A stretch of 64,000 nucleotides of DNA from positions 1 through 64,000 of the forward strand of contig PBMZ01000178.1 of assembly GCA_002722955.1 (NCBI GenBank). Reading direction: 5' to 3'. The position numbers were made by a program, and so were the translations under genes. This DNA comes from Planctomycetaceae bacterium. Lineage in GTDB: Bacteria > Planctomycetota > Planctomycetia > Planctomycetales > Planctomycetaceae. How positions within the stretch are numbered: position 1 is the stretch's first letter; each line of letters begins with the position of its first letter. Of the stretch, positions 46,653-55,514 are shown piece by piece. The notes under the pieces were generated by a model that did no database searches, was not told where the DNA came from, and saw only the letters and a program-made list of their open reading frames with translations.

Positions 46653-47084
46653 CTGTTCCCGATTTATTCCGCAAGGTGCAACTTCGGTGGCGGAAAGATG
46701 AGACGCTAGGCCATCAAAAGAGAGCGGCCGTAAAAGTTGGCGGCACATTGAACCCGAGTCTGATACGACTGCCACTGACTCTAACCAGATTTCTTCCGGT
46801 AACACAGCCTGGCAGCATCGCTTTCTTGCTTCGCATTCCATCGAGCGAGCAGTCGACAGTGCGATTTTCGTTCGCAACTGACAAACCAAAAACGAGTTGA
46901 CCGTCTTCCAAGAATCGACGCGACAGCGATGTTTGAATTATACGAACAGAAGCTTTTTACGGAAACGCTAGTTGTCTGTTTTCGAGTTTTGCTTTGACAA
47001 TGATTGTGCGCGCAGATCCGTGAAAAGTTGGCCCAAAATCAGAGATTTGATCAAGAATCACATGAGCATTGCGGTGGATCTAAC
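46653..47084. other. Gap without recognised gene
   Basis: Only shadow frames are visible on either strand. No strong palindrome or RNA motif is seen until the hairpin at 47085. AT content rises around 46930-47000, where the DUF2062 promoter could lie. Confidence 0.5.
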
Positions 47085-47117
47085 AAATACCCGGCTTCTT
47101 CGAGAAGCCGGGCATTT
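47085..47117. repeat. GCCCGGCTTTT hairpin, copy 4
   Basis: AAAT-CCCGGCTTCT pairs with AGAAGCCGGG-ATTT around a short TCG loop, with one mismatch (A47089/C47113). It lies 28 bases beyond the stop of the leftward acidic protein gene, a terminator position. Confidence 0.8.
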
Positions 47118-47145
47118 CTAGCTCAAGAAACACAACAAGCAATGC

Positions 47146-47448
47146 TTACGCCGCTGCGTTGGAGATTTCGTCGCCTTCCGAATCGTCGTAGACCAACGAG
47201 TAAACAGAATTGGCGGCTTCCACTAAGAAAGCTCGGATGTTTTCACTTTCGACGCTCTCAGAAAGTTCCTCGATCGCCGCGACGACTCGATCAACTTCTT
47301 CGCTGTTGATCTCTTCGTAGTCGTCCTCATTGTAGGCGTCATCGTCTGAGAAACTGGCATCGTCTTCGAAGCCTTCTTCTAAGTCCATCTCTTCCGAGAT
47401 GCCGGCGTCTTCTAATTCATTCTCGTCGTAGATTTGCTCGTCGGACAC
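47146..47448 (-). CDS. Small highly acidic protein (100 aa)
   Basis: Starts with GTG (MSDEQIYDENELEDAGIS), and a near-perfect Shine-Dalgarno AAGGAGG lies a few bases upstream, which makes the gene solid despite having no known family. Residues 1-50 are about half Asp/Glu. Residues 50-85 form a probable helix pair (EEVDRVVAAIEELSESVESE, RAFLVEAANSVYSLVY). No signal or TM. It may be a cytoplasmic nucleic-acid-mimic or chaperone-binding type protein, but nothing proves this. Confidence 0.75.
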   Translation of the reverse strand: MSDEQIYDENELEDAGISEEMDLEEGFEDDASFSDDDAYNEDDYEEINSEEVDRVVAAIEELSESVESENIRAFLVEAANSVYSLVYDDSEGDEISNAAA

Positions 47449-47651
47449 AGTGACCTCCTTGTCGATGTGCTCGCTTTTGGCATGTTGATTTGGTCGATGG
47501 TGGCTATCGGAGCCGAAATCAACTTTCGGTACCGAAACTCAAGTGATTTTCATGCTTGAATCACGGTCAATTATCGACCGCGATTTATCTTCTCATTAGA
47601 AACTTTTGTCGAGAGGAATTTCTGCGAAAAAGAAAGTCGCCGCGGTAAAAA

Positions 47652-47776
47652 AGGTTCTTCACAGAATTCCGGAAACGGGGTGGCTGGGGACGAGTCTTCG
47701 AGCCCCCAGGACTGGTTGATCCCACTGGGGGCTCGAAGACTCGTCCCCAGCCCACCCCGTATTCAACGAAGAACCT
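47652..47776. repeat. Nested palindromic element with AGGTTCTTC ends
   Basis: Inner arms at 47675-47709 (ACGGGGTGGCTGGGGACGAG...) and 47725-47760 are reverse complements apart from one extra C. Outer arms AGGTTCTTC (47652-47660) and GAAGAACCT (47768-47776) are exact. The 15-base centre separates them. It lies between the acidic protein and FG-GAP genes. Confidence 0.85.
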
Positions 47777-47781
47777 AAAAC

Positions 47782-47814
47782 AGAAGCCCGGCTTTTCGCA
47801 AAAGCCGGGCTTCT
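47782..47814. repeat. GCCCGGCTTTT hairpin, copy 5
   Basis: Perfect 15-bp arms AGAAGCCCGGCTTTT/AAAAGCCGGGCTTCT around CGC. It is 26 bases beyond the stop of the leftward FG-GAP gene. Confidence 0.9.
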
Positions 47815-47840
47815 AAGAGCAAAAGGCAGCGACGAATTCG

Positions 47841-49052
47841 TCACTTGCCAGTCTGAATCAGCAGATTGACGCCTTTCTTGTTCGAAAGCGCGATGTCCAT
47901 CTTGCCGTCCGAGTTCATGTCGGCACACATAAATTGCGTGCCGATACCCGTGCCCCGCCCCGCCACAATCTCATGCGCGGTGATTTTCGGAGCCTTACCG
48001 CGCTCACGCTTGATCTCGTACCAATACATCAGCACGGGGTCCTTGCCACCCGGATCACCACCGTTGTGAGCGAAAAATCGCTTGCCCGTGACGATGTCTT
48101 TCGTGCCGTCACCGTTGATATCGACGAATTCCATCGCGTGCGTCTGCGAATACGATTCATCGATCAAGTGATACTTGAACTTCGAGTTCGTCTTGCCATC
48201 CAGGTTCTCGAACCACCACACGCCATACGTGTGCGCGGAACTCATGATGATGTCTTGATCGCCGTCCAGATCCATGTCGTAAAGGTGCAGGTCACCCGCC
48301 TTCAGAGACTCGCCAGTGCCCGGCTTTGACAAGGTGTAGGGATGAAACTTCCACGGTCCGGCCGTGCGGTCCTTCGGTGCTTCCCACCAACCGTGAGGAA
48401 TCAAGACATCCGTGCGACCGTCTTGATTCATGTCTCCGTTGCCCAAACCGTGGTAGTACTTGAAAGTCCCGTTCTTGTGGGGCTCGCCTTTTTCGCTGAT
48501 CTCGACGAAGTCCCATTTCTTCGCGACGCGTTCTTTTCCTGGAATCGGCGAGAAACCCATCTTCGACTCCGGTTGTGATCCGAAGACCATTTCGGGAACG
48601 CCGTCACCGGTGATATCAGCCAAGTCCGGCGACTCGTTACAGATGCTGTGCCAGATCACGTGCGGCTTCCAGTGGCCGGGCTTGTTCTGAGGATTTTCGT
48701 ACCAGTGGAATTCCGCACCAGGGAATCCGACCAAGATCAAATCGTCCCAGCCATCGCCATTCACGTCGTGAGCAAAGTTGCCGAAGCTGTTCGAGTAGCC
48801 TTTGCCCGCGACAAAGTTGCCGACTTTGCGAAGAGCGTGCATCTTCCATTCGCCGCCATCTTGGCTCGGCGCCTGATACCAAACGTCGCCGGCGAAAACA
48901 TCTTTCTTGCCGTCTTTGTTGATGTCGGCAACGGCTACGCCTTCCGAGCGAAACGCGGCGTCTAACTCGATCCGTTTCCAGGTCACCTTGTCGCCAGCCT
49001 GGGCAAGGGTCGCTGTAAAAACCACGGTTAATGTGAGAACTAGACGGGACAT
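47841..49052 (-). CDS. Secreted FG-GAP/VCBS-repeat propeller protein
   Basis: 403 residues. Signal MSRLVLTLTVVFTATLAQA. At least five FG-GAP-like calcium repeats: GVAVADINKDGKKDVFAGD, HDVNGDGWDDLILVG, LADITGDGVPEMVFG, NGDMNQDGRTDVLIP and DMDLDGDQDIIMSS, then FVDINGDGTKDIVTG. The internal WYENPQ and WWEAPKDRT are typical of planctomycete proteins related to the propeller of aldos-2-ulose dehydratase. AGGAGACC upstream of the ATG is a good ribosome-binding site. It is divergent from the DUF1592 gene with 179 bases between. Substrate unknown. Confidence 0.87.
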   Translation of the reverse strand: MSRLVLTLTVVFTATLAQAGDKVTWKRIELDAAFRSEGVAVADINKDGKKDVFAGDVWYQAPSQDGGEWKMHALRKVGNFVAGKGYSNSFGNFAHDVNGDGWDDLILVGFPGAEFHWYENPQNKPGHWKPHVIWHSICNESPDLADITGDGVPEMVFGSQPESKMGFSPIPGKERVAKKWDFVEISEKGEPHKNGTFKYYHGLGNGDMNQDGRTDVLIPHGWWEAPKDRTAGPWKFHPYTLSKPGTGESLKAGDLHLYDMDLDGDQDIIMSSAHTYGVWWFENLDGKTNSKFKYHLIDESYSQTHAMEFVDINGDGTKDIVTGKRFFAHNGGDPGGKDPVLMYWYEIKRERGKAPKITAHEIVAGRGTGIGTQFMCADMNSDGKMDIALSNKKGVNLLIQTGK

Positions 49053-49231
49053 GCAACGGTCTCCTAAAAGCTATGGCACGGTGATCAGCAACCGCCAAGC
49101 TACGCATGTTTTCATTTGGCGTCAACCAGGTGACTTGTCGTTCGATGGTCACAGCGTTCGCAGGTTGTGGTATATTGATTGTTGCAAAACACTTGATCCA
49201 TTTCGAAGACGACTCCTGGCAAAACACCGTG

Positions 49232-51619
49232 ATGTCAAACTTCCTCAGATTCCTGGTTGTCCTGTTGCCGTTGTTGATGTGTCGATGCGCGACGGCTCAA
49301 GAAACAAACACGAAGCCCCTGCGCGCGTTCATCTCGAAGTACTGTGTTGATTGTCATGGAGCCGATGCCACGGAGCGCGTCCAATTGCAGCAGTTGAATC
49401 TCGAGGCTACCTCGGACTTGGCCGAAAACCGATGGTTGCAGATCTTACGAAAGCTACAAAAAGGCGAGATGCCTCCCAAGGACGAATTGCAACCAAGCGA
49501 TGCGGAACGCAAACGCGTTGTCGCCGCGATCTCAAAGAGTCTTGAACAGAAAAGTGTCAAGCGCCAAAAGGACGAGGGGCGAGTTGTTCTGCGGCGGTTG
49601 AATCGAGTCGAATACCAAAACACGATCAACGATTTGTTCGCTATCAACGTTGACGTCAAGGATATCTTGCCCGAGGACAGCACGGCGCACGGCTTCGACA
49701 ATATTGGTTCGGCGTTGAACATTTCGTCTGTGTTGCTCGAACGATACTTGGAAGCTGTCGACATCGTGTTGGATGCTGCTATCGAAACCGGCGAGCGACC
49801 AAAGACTTCGAAACGGCAGTTTTCTTACAAGGAAGAGCGGCGGGTTAAGAATCACAAGAGCTATTTGCCCGTCGACGATGGGCTTGTCTTTTTCAGCTCG
49901 GGTTATTCGCCAACCGAGATCAATCAGTTTCGGGCTCCCATCTTGGGCGATTATCGCATCCGAGTCTCGGCCTATGCCTACCAGAGTGATCAGCCGGTGA
50001 CCTACCGAGTCTATGGTGGCATCGGTATCAAACGACACTTGGTCGGATACGCTCAAGCTGGCCTGAAGCCAACGATTGCTGAGTTCACCACGCGACTGGG
50101 CTCACGGAACACACTTCGAGTCGTTCCGTATGGAACTTGGTTGACGAAGTGGAACCAAGCCGCCAACGAGAAGAACCCGGGATTGGCTGTGCAATGGGTC
50201 GAGATCGAAGGTCCATTGATCGAGAAGTGGCCACCCGAAAGTCATCGTCGATTGTTTGGCGACGCACCGATCGAAGTCATCAACGCCGAGGAGATCAAAC
50301 GCAACCGACGATTACAACCGGATCGGCAAGTCGTCAGCTTCGATGTCGACGGCGATGCTCGTTCTTTGTTGACGCAGCTGTTGCCCAAGATCTTTCGCCG
50401 TAAGATTACCGACGCCGACGTTGAGCCTTACTTGCAGATTATTCTGGCCGGTATCTCCAGCGGATACAGCTATCAAAATGCAGTCCGCGTCGGATTGAAG
50501 GCCGCGTTGTGCTCGCCCGATTTTCTTTATTTCAAGGAACGTCGCGGCCAACCGTTGGATGACTTTCAGTTGGCGAATCGCTTGTCTTATTTCCTTTGGA
50601 GTTCCATGCCGGACGACGAACTGTTCGCGCTGGCGGCCGAAGGCAAACTGCACGATACTGAAGCGCTGCAGCAGCAAACGGAACGCATGCTGAAAGATTC
50701 ACGCTCGCAGCGTTTCACCGAGAACTTCGTGGGACAGTGGCTCGACCTAAGAGAGATCGACTTCACAACTCCCGACCGATTGTTGTATCCCGAATACGAT
50801 GAGCTGTTGAAGATTTCGATGGTCTCGGAAACACAATTGTTCTTTAACGAGCTGTTAGAGAATGACCTGAGTGTGCTGAACGTCGTCGATTCCGACTTCG
50901 CCATGTTGAACCAACGGCTCGCGCGACATTACGGCATCGATGGCGTCAAAGGCCAAGAGTTTCAAAAGGTCAACCTGCCAAAGACCAGCATTCGCGGAGG
51001 CGTGCTGACTCAGGCAAGCGTTCTGAAAGTCACGGCCAACGGGACCAACACTTCTCCCGTTCTACGTGGTGTTTGGGTTCTCGAAAACATTCTGGGACAA
51101 CCCACGCCACCACCACCGGCCAACGTTCCGGCCGTCGAACCGGATATTCGCGGTGCTAAGTCGATCCGTGAGCAATTGGCAAAGCATCGAGAGATCTCGT
51201 CGTGTGCTACTTGCCATCGGCACATCGATCCGGTCGGCTTCGCGTTAGAGAACTTCGATGTCATCGGCGGTTGGAGAAAGAACTACCGCAGCATCGGTGC
51301 TGGAGAACGATCCACGACAATTTTCCAAGGCCGCGGCGTCCGCTACAAAGTAGGTTTACCCGTTGATGCTGCGGACTCGTTGGCGAATGGAAACACGTTC
51401 GGCAACATCGAAGAATTCAAACGCGTCCTACTCAAGAATCCGGACGGAGTTGTCCGCTGCGTTGCCGAGAAGTTGTTGACCTACGCCACCGGAAGCGGCA
51501 TTCAATTTGCCGATCACAAACATCTGGATGGCATCATCGAGCGGACCAAGTTGAAAGACCACGGACTTCGATCGCTGATTCATGAAGTCGTGCAAAGCAA
51601 CATTTTCCTAAACAAGTGA
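49232..51619 (+). CDS. DUF1592-type planctomycete cytochrome c protein
   Basis: About 795 residues. Signal MSNFLRFLVVLLPLLMCRC. N-terminal planctomycete cytochrome domain with CVDCHGAD (about 37-44), then DUF1587 (RRLNRVEYQNTINDLFAINV), DUF1595, DUF1592 (RLSYFLWSSMPDDELF, SRSQRFTENFVGQWLDLREID), DUF1588 (GGVLTQASVLKVTANGTNTS, SCATCHRHIDPVGFALENFD with a second heme motif CATCH) and DUF1585 at the C-terminus. The start at 49232 begins directly at the signal. Upstream ATGs give unrelated sequence. It forms an operon with the DUF1552 gene 11 bases on. The pair is assumed to be a secreted electron-transfer/hydrolase unit. Confidence 0.92.
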   Translation: MSNFLRFLVVLLPLLMCRCATAQETNTKPLRAFISKYCVDCHGADATERVQLQQLNLEATSDLAENRWLQILRKLQKGEMPPKDELQPSDAERKRVVAAISKSLEQKSVKRQKDEGRVVLRRLNRVEYQNTINDLFAINVDVKDILPEDSTAHGFDNIGSALNISSVLLERYLEAVDIVLDAAIETGERPKTSKRQFSYKEERRVKNHKSYLPVDDGLVFFSSGYSPTEINQFRAPILGDYRIRVSAYAYQSDQPVTYRVYGGIGIKRHLVGYAQAGLKPTIAEFTTRLGSRNTLRVVPYGTWLTKWNQAANEKNPGLAVQWVEIEGPLIEKWPPESHRRLFGDAPIEVINAEEIKRNRRLQPDRQVVSFDVDGDARSLLTQLLPKIFRRKITDADVEPYLQIILAGISSGYSYQNAVRVGLKAALCSPDFLYFKERRGQPLDDFQLANRLSYFLWSSMPDDELFALAAEGKLHDTEALQQQTERMLKDSRSQRFTENFVGQWLDLREIDFTTPDRLLYPEYDELLKISMVSETQLFFNELLENDLSVLNVVDSDFAMLNQRLARHYGIDGVKGQEFQKVNLPKTSIRGGVLTQASVLKVTANGTNTSPVLRGVWVLENILGQPTPPPPANVPAVEPDIRGAKSIREQLAKHREISSCATCHRHIDPVGFALENFDVIGGWRKNYRSIGAGERSTTIFQGRGVRYKVGLPVDAADSLANGNTFGNIEEFKRVLLKNPDGVVRCVAEKLLTYATGSGIQFADHKHLDGIIERTKLKDHGLRSLIHEVVQSNIFLNK

Positions 51620-51630
51620 GTCACTGAATC

Positions 51631-52902
51631 ATGCCAGTTTCGATTCCACGACGTGCGTTTTTGCGGAGTACGGGGGTTGCGTTAGCGCTGCCTTGTTTGG
51701 AAGCCATGCAAGTTCGAGGTGCCGACGCGAACAACGGCACGGACAAAAAGCGCCGCATGGTTGCCATCTGTACGTATCTGGGCATGCACAATCCGTATTT
51801 GATTCCAACGAAAGCTGGACGCGATTACGAGATGACGCCGTACCTGGAAGCCATCAGCGACTTCCGCGACGACTTGACCGTGTTTTCCGGTTTGTCTCAT
51901 CCAGACGTCGACGGCGGCCACAGTTCGGTGTCTTCATTCTTAACCGCGGCGCCTCACCCCGGAAGCAGCAGCTTCAAGAACAGCATCTCGCTGGACCAGT
52001 TTGCGGCCGAGCAACTCGCTAGCAACACACGTTTTTCGTACTTGGCTCTTAGTACCAATGGCGGCGGCCTGTCGTGGACTCGCGGAGGAGTTCGAATTCC
52101 GACCGATGATCGACCGTCGCGGCTTTTTGCAAAGCTGTTCTTGAACGGAACGCCCGAGGAGATTCAGCAGCAAGTCCGACGGCTCAAAGAAGGTCAAAGC
52201 ATCATGGATTTGGTGCGAGGCCAAGCCAAACAGTTGGAACGACAACTTGGCAAACAAGACCGCGAAAAGCTGGGCGAGTATTTCTCGGCCGTTCGCGATT
52301 TGGAAGGACGCTTGCTTCAAGCCGAAGAGTGGTCGCGGAAGCCAAAACCCAAAGTCAATTACAAGATGCCGCGCGACGTCACCGACAAGGCAGACTTTGT
52401 GGCTCGGCTGAAATTGATGTTCGACTTAGCACATCTCGCGCTGGAAACGGACTCGACCAGAATCATCACGCTGTCCATTTCCGGCACGAACTTAGTACCG
52501 CCCATCAGTGGAGTCTCGACGGATTGGCACAACCTTTCCCATCACGGAAAAGACCCGCAAAAGCTTGAGCAATTGAAGATCATCGAACTCGAGAAGATGC
52601 GGTTGCTGAACGAGTTCTTGACGAAGTTGAAGAAGTCCCCCGAAGACGACGAAACGCTGCTCGACAAGACGATGGTGTTGTTCGGCAGCAACCTTGGCAA
52701 CGCCAGCAGTCACAACACCCGCGACCTTCCCATTCTGCTCGCCGGTGGCGGCTTTCGGCATGGGCAACACTTGGCCTTCGATCGCGAGAAACATCCACCG
52801 CTTTGCAATGTGTATGTGTCGATGCTTCAGCAACTTGGACTCGACGTCAATTCGTTCGCATCGGGAACGGGACCGTTGAACGGTCTGGAATCGAAGTCGT
52901 AG
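51631..52902 (+). CDS. DUF1552 protein with Tat signal
   Basis: 423 residues. SIPRRAFLRSTGVALALPCLE is a Tat signal. The pattern VFSGLSHPDVDGGHSSV, SISLDQFAAEQL, YLALSTNGGGLSWTRGG and LKKSPEDDETLLDKT, then LFGSNLGNASSHNTRDLPI, matches DUF1552. It is a paralogue of 44592-45932. The gene directly follows the DUF1592 cytochrome, the standard planctomycete pairing. The downstream hairpin at 52951-53020 may end the transcript. Confidence 0.9.
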   Translation: MPVSIPRRAFLRSTGVALALPCLEAMQVRGADANNGTDKKRRMVAICTYLGMHNPYLIPTKAGRDYEMTPYLEAISDFRDDLTVFSGLSHPDVDGGHSSVSSFLTAAPHPGSSSFKNSISLDQFAAEQLASNTRFSYLALSTNGGGLSWTRGGVRIPTDDRPSRLFAKLFLNGTPEEIQQQVRRLKEGQSIMDLVRGQAKQLERQLGKQDREKLGEYFSAVRDLEGRLLQAEEWSRKPKPKVNYKMPRDVTDKADFVARLKLMFDLAHLALETDSTRIITLSISGTNLVPPISGVSTDWHNLSHHGKDPQKLEQLKIIELEKMRLLNEFLTKLKKSPEDDETLLDKTMVLFGSNLGNASSHNTRDLPILLAGGGFRHGQHLAFDREKHPPLCNVYVSMLQQLGLDVNSFASGTGPLNGLESKS

Positions 52903-52950
52903 ATGGCTTTGGTTAGTATGGATTCTCTTCATGAACCCACTGCGAATGTC

Positions 52951-53020
52951 TCGTTTAACCCGTAGCCGCAGGCGAGGAAGAATGACCTGATCTCCTCGCC
53001 TGCGGCTACGGGTTAAACGA
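52951..53020. repeat. TCGTTTAACC 28-bp inverted repeat
   Basis: Perfect 28-bp arms at 52951-52978 (beginning TCGTTTAACCCGTAGCCGCA) and 52993-53020 enclose a 14-base loop. The terminal TCGTTTAAC is shared with the palindrome at 55444-55499. GGGTTAAACGA also appears singly near 42430 and 60369. Confidence 0.9.
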
Positions 53021-53067
53021 AGAACCGCCGATTCGCGACAAAGATCCGACAAACATAAGAACACCTC

Positions 53068-54336
53068 GTGAAAAACCTGACGTATTCCTTCGTGGCCTTC
53101 GCTCTTCTATTCGCATCATCAACACAGTCAATCGCCGAGAACTGGCCTCAGTTTCGCGGTCTTGGCGGGACTGCGTCCTCCGCCGATCAAGACTTGCCGG
53201 TGAAATGGAGCGACACCGAGAACATCGATTGGAAAGTCGAGATTCCCGGGCATGGCGCTTCCAGCGCGGTCACGTGGGATGATCGAATCTTCTTGACTTC
53301 CTATAGCGGCTATGGCATTAACGAAACCGAGCCTGGCAACCGCGCCGACCTGAAATTGCACGTACTGTGCTTCAGCCGCGCGTCCGGTGAATTGATTTGG
53401 AACAAGTCGCACGCGGCCTCGGAAAACGAACGCGACTTCAGCCGTCGAATCGCCGATCACGGATACGCGACGGGAACTCCCGCTTGCGATGACAGCGGAG
53501 TCTATGCGTTGTTTGGTGTGTCGGGAGTGATCGCTTATGACCTCCAAGGCAAACTCAAATGGAAGGCCGAAGTGGGTTCCAACACAGCAGGCTTTGGCTC
53601 GGCATCCTCGCCCACCATCCACGACAATCTTGTGATCGTGAACGCCAGCATTGAGAGCGGAAAGATGTACGCGTTCGATAAGGACTCGGGCGAGAAAGTT
53701 TGGACGGTCGACGACATCGTTCGAGCCTGGACGACTCCCACGATCGCTGCGGCCGCGGATGGTTCTTTAGAACTGATCGTGAACCAGAAGAATTCGATCT
53801 ATGGTTTCGATCCCAAAACGGGAGAGAAACTTTGGACCTGCACGGGCATCCAAGATTACGTCGTTCCCTGTGTGGTCGCCCACGACGGAATCGCCTACTG
53901 CATCGGCGGACGCTCCAACCGATCCATCGCCGTCCGCTTAGGAGGCCGCGGCGATGTGACCAAAACCCATAAGCTCTGGGAAGAAACAATCGGCGCCAAC
54001 GTAACTTCGCCGGTGATCTCCGGTGCCCATCTCTACTGGGCCAGCGATAAGGGAGTGGCTTGCTGTCTGGATCTGAAAACCGGCGGGATTGCTTACCGCG
54101 AGCGTTTGCCAACGCGGTCTCGGATCTACGGTTCAGTCGTCTTAGGAGACGGCAAGCTCTACGTGCCAACACGAGATCAAGGCATCATCGTCTTGGCCGC
54201 CAAGCCGGAATTCCAAGAGCTGGCTCGCAATCAATTCAGCTCGGACGCATCATTGATCAACGCCAGCCCGGCCATCAGCAACGGACAGATCTTGATCCGT
54301 ACGAACAACTATCTGTACTGCATCGGTAAGCGGTAG
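53068..54336 (+). CDS. Secreted PQQ-like beta-propeller
   Basis: 422 residues from GTG 53068. Signal MKNLTYSFVAFALLFASSTQ-SIAE, then ENWPQFRGLGGTASSADQDLP, the typical planctomycete WPQFRG opening. Propeller blades show the PQQ-binding-like/BamB tryptophan-dock pattern: SGELIWNKS, KLKWKAEVG, DSGEKVWTVDD, TGEKLWTCTG and HKLWEETIGANV. No catalytic dehydrogenase residues are evident, so a scaffold or quinone-protein role is uncertain. The 3' end overlaps the convergent acyltransferase gene by 87 bases. Confidence 0.87.
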   Translation: MKNLTYSFVAFALLFASSTQSIAENWPQFRGLGGTASSADQDLPVKWSDTENIDWKVEIPGHGASSAVTWDDRIFLTSYSGYGINETEPGNRADLKLHVLCFSRASGELIWNKSHAASENERDFSRRIADHGYATGTPACDDSGVYALFGVSGVIAYDLQGKLKWKAEVGSNTAGFGSASSPTIHDNLVIVNASIESGKMYAFDKDSGEKVWTVDDIVRAWTTPTIAAAADGSLELIVNQKNSIYGFDPKTGEKLWTCTGIQDYVVPCVVAHDGIAYCIGGRSNRSIAVRLGGRGDVTKTHKLWEETIGANVTSPVISGAHLYWASDKGVACCLDLKTGGIAYRERLPTRSRIYGSVVLGDGKLYVPTRDQGIIVLAAKPEFQELARNQFSSDASLINASPAISNGQILIRTNNYLYCIGKR

Positions 54337-55389
54337 GCTACCTTTTTGGAGTGCGGCGATTCCTCGTCGGAAGAGATGCAGTGCGTTGAGTTGCCCGGAC
54401 GAGGTGGCGAAGCGTTGCTTGTAGCTCTCGTCACCTTGACCGAAATCGAAGGTGGGGATTTCTCGGTTGATGCAGTCTTCGATCAAATAGCTCAACAGCA
54501 CGCTGCCGGGTGCGAATTTCGACCATTCACTGTCGAATGTTGGCACGTAGTACGAGTAGGACTGCTGCGTCTCAAATCCCATGCAAAGGGCGATGATCTT
54601 CTCGCCCAGTGAGAGCCAATGAAGTTGCAGTAAGCCGCTTTCCGCGAACCGCTCGATCAACTGCTTAACGAAGCGTTGGCCTTTGTCATCGGCAAGAAAA
54701 CTTTCGTCGCCGCAGTCTGCCCGACGCTGAATATGCAGCTCTGTGAGCACAGGCAAAACTTCGTACATTTCTTCCTTTGATTCAGCACGCCGGAATTCCA
54801 GCGTGCCTTGCCGCTTCAATTGATTTCGTTTGTACCGGGGCGTTTTCTTCCACGGCCGCGTTTTGATCAATGTTTCGCGGCCACCGGCCAAGGAAAGGTA
54901 AGGGGCCACTGTGCGAAAACTCACGAAGGGAGCCCCGGGCAGGCTCATGTTATTCGTCTGGCAGGACTCGATCGCAGAGAGCATGGCGCCGTTTGAGGGC
55001 AAGAGGTCGAAGTAAGCTGTTGACCAAGACTACGGAGCATCGGCAAAAGCCTTCAAGATCTCGACAGCAACGCTGGCTTTGTCGCTCTCGGTACACAACA
55101 AATCCATTGAGTCCGCGCGTGGCATTCCGGCACCGATCAACTTGCCGTCTTCCAATGCGGCCGGAAAGATGCCAGCAACCTCGTCATTTTGTCGGACAAC
55201 TGCATGAAAGTGCTGACGGTTTGTTCCATGGGCAGCATGAACGGCGGCAATCCAGTCCCACTGCAGACCGATCGGTGCTTGGGCCTGTTGCCACAGCTTA
55301 TTCCAATTATCACGAATGGCTTGGAACTCGGCGTCGGTGTTGATGATGTCGGTGTTGATGATGGCGGGTGTATTAGAGATCGCTTGCAT
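54250..55389 (-). pseudogene. CelD/FemAB-like GNAT acyltransferase with in-frame TAG
   Basis: Starts near MQAISNTPAIINTD (55389). The first part (WNKLWQQAQAPIGLQWDWIA, VVRQNDEVAGIFPAAL) stops at TAG 55030-55032 after AFADAP. The same frame then continues SWSTAYFDLLPSNGAMLSAI to LIKTRPWKKTPRYKRNQLKR and ALCMGFETQQSYSYYVPTFD, then GSVLLSYLIEDCINREIPTF and DFGQGDESYKQRFA. This is the CelD/BcsL-type acetyltransferase (Acetyltransf_6) of exopolysaccharide clusters. One C-to-T change of CAG would give the TAG. The C-terminus overlaps the PQQ gene, so the natural stop may also be lost. Confidence 0.78.
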
Positions 55390-55443
55390 GTTTTTGGGAC
55401 AACAGATTAGTGCGACGTGTGATATTGTTATGAGACTCATGAA

Positions 55444-55499
55444 ACTCGTTTAACGCCAAGCCGGAGGCGCCGGCGCCTCCGGCTTGGCGTTAAACGAGT
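55444..55499. repeat. Perfect 56-bp palindrome
   Basis: Left half starts ACTCGTTTAACGCCAAGCCG and the right half is its exact reverse complement, centre between 55471 and 55472, with no loop. Shares TCGTTTAAC termini with 52951-53020. It lies between two genes of the exopolysaccharide-type cluster. Confidence 0.95.
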
Positions 55500-55514
55500 G
55501 AATTCTTCCTTTGC

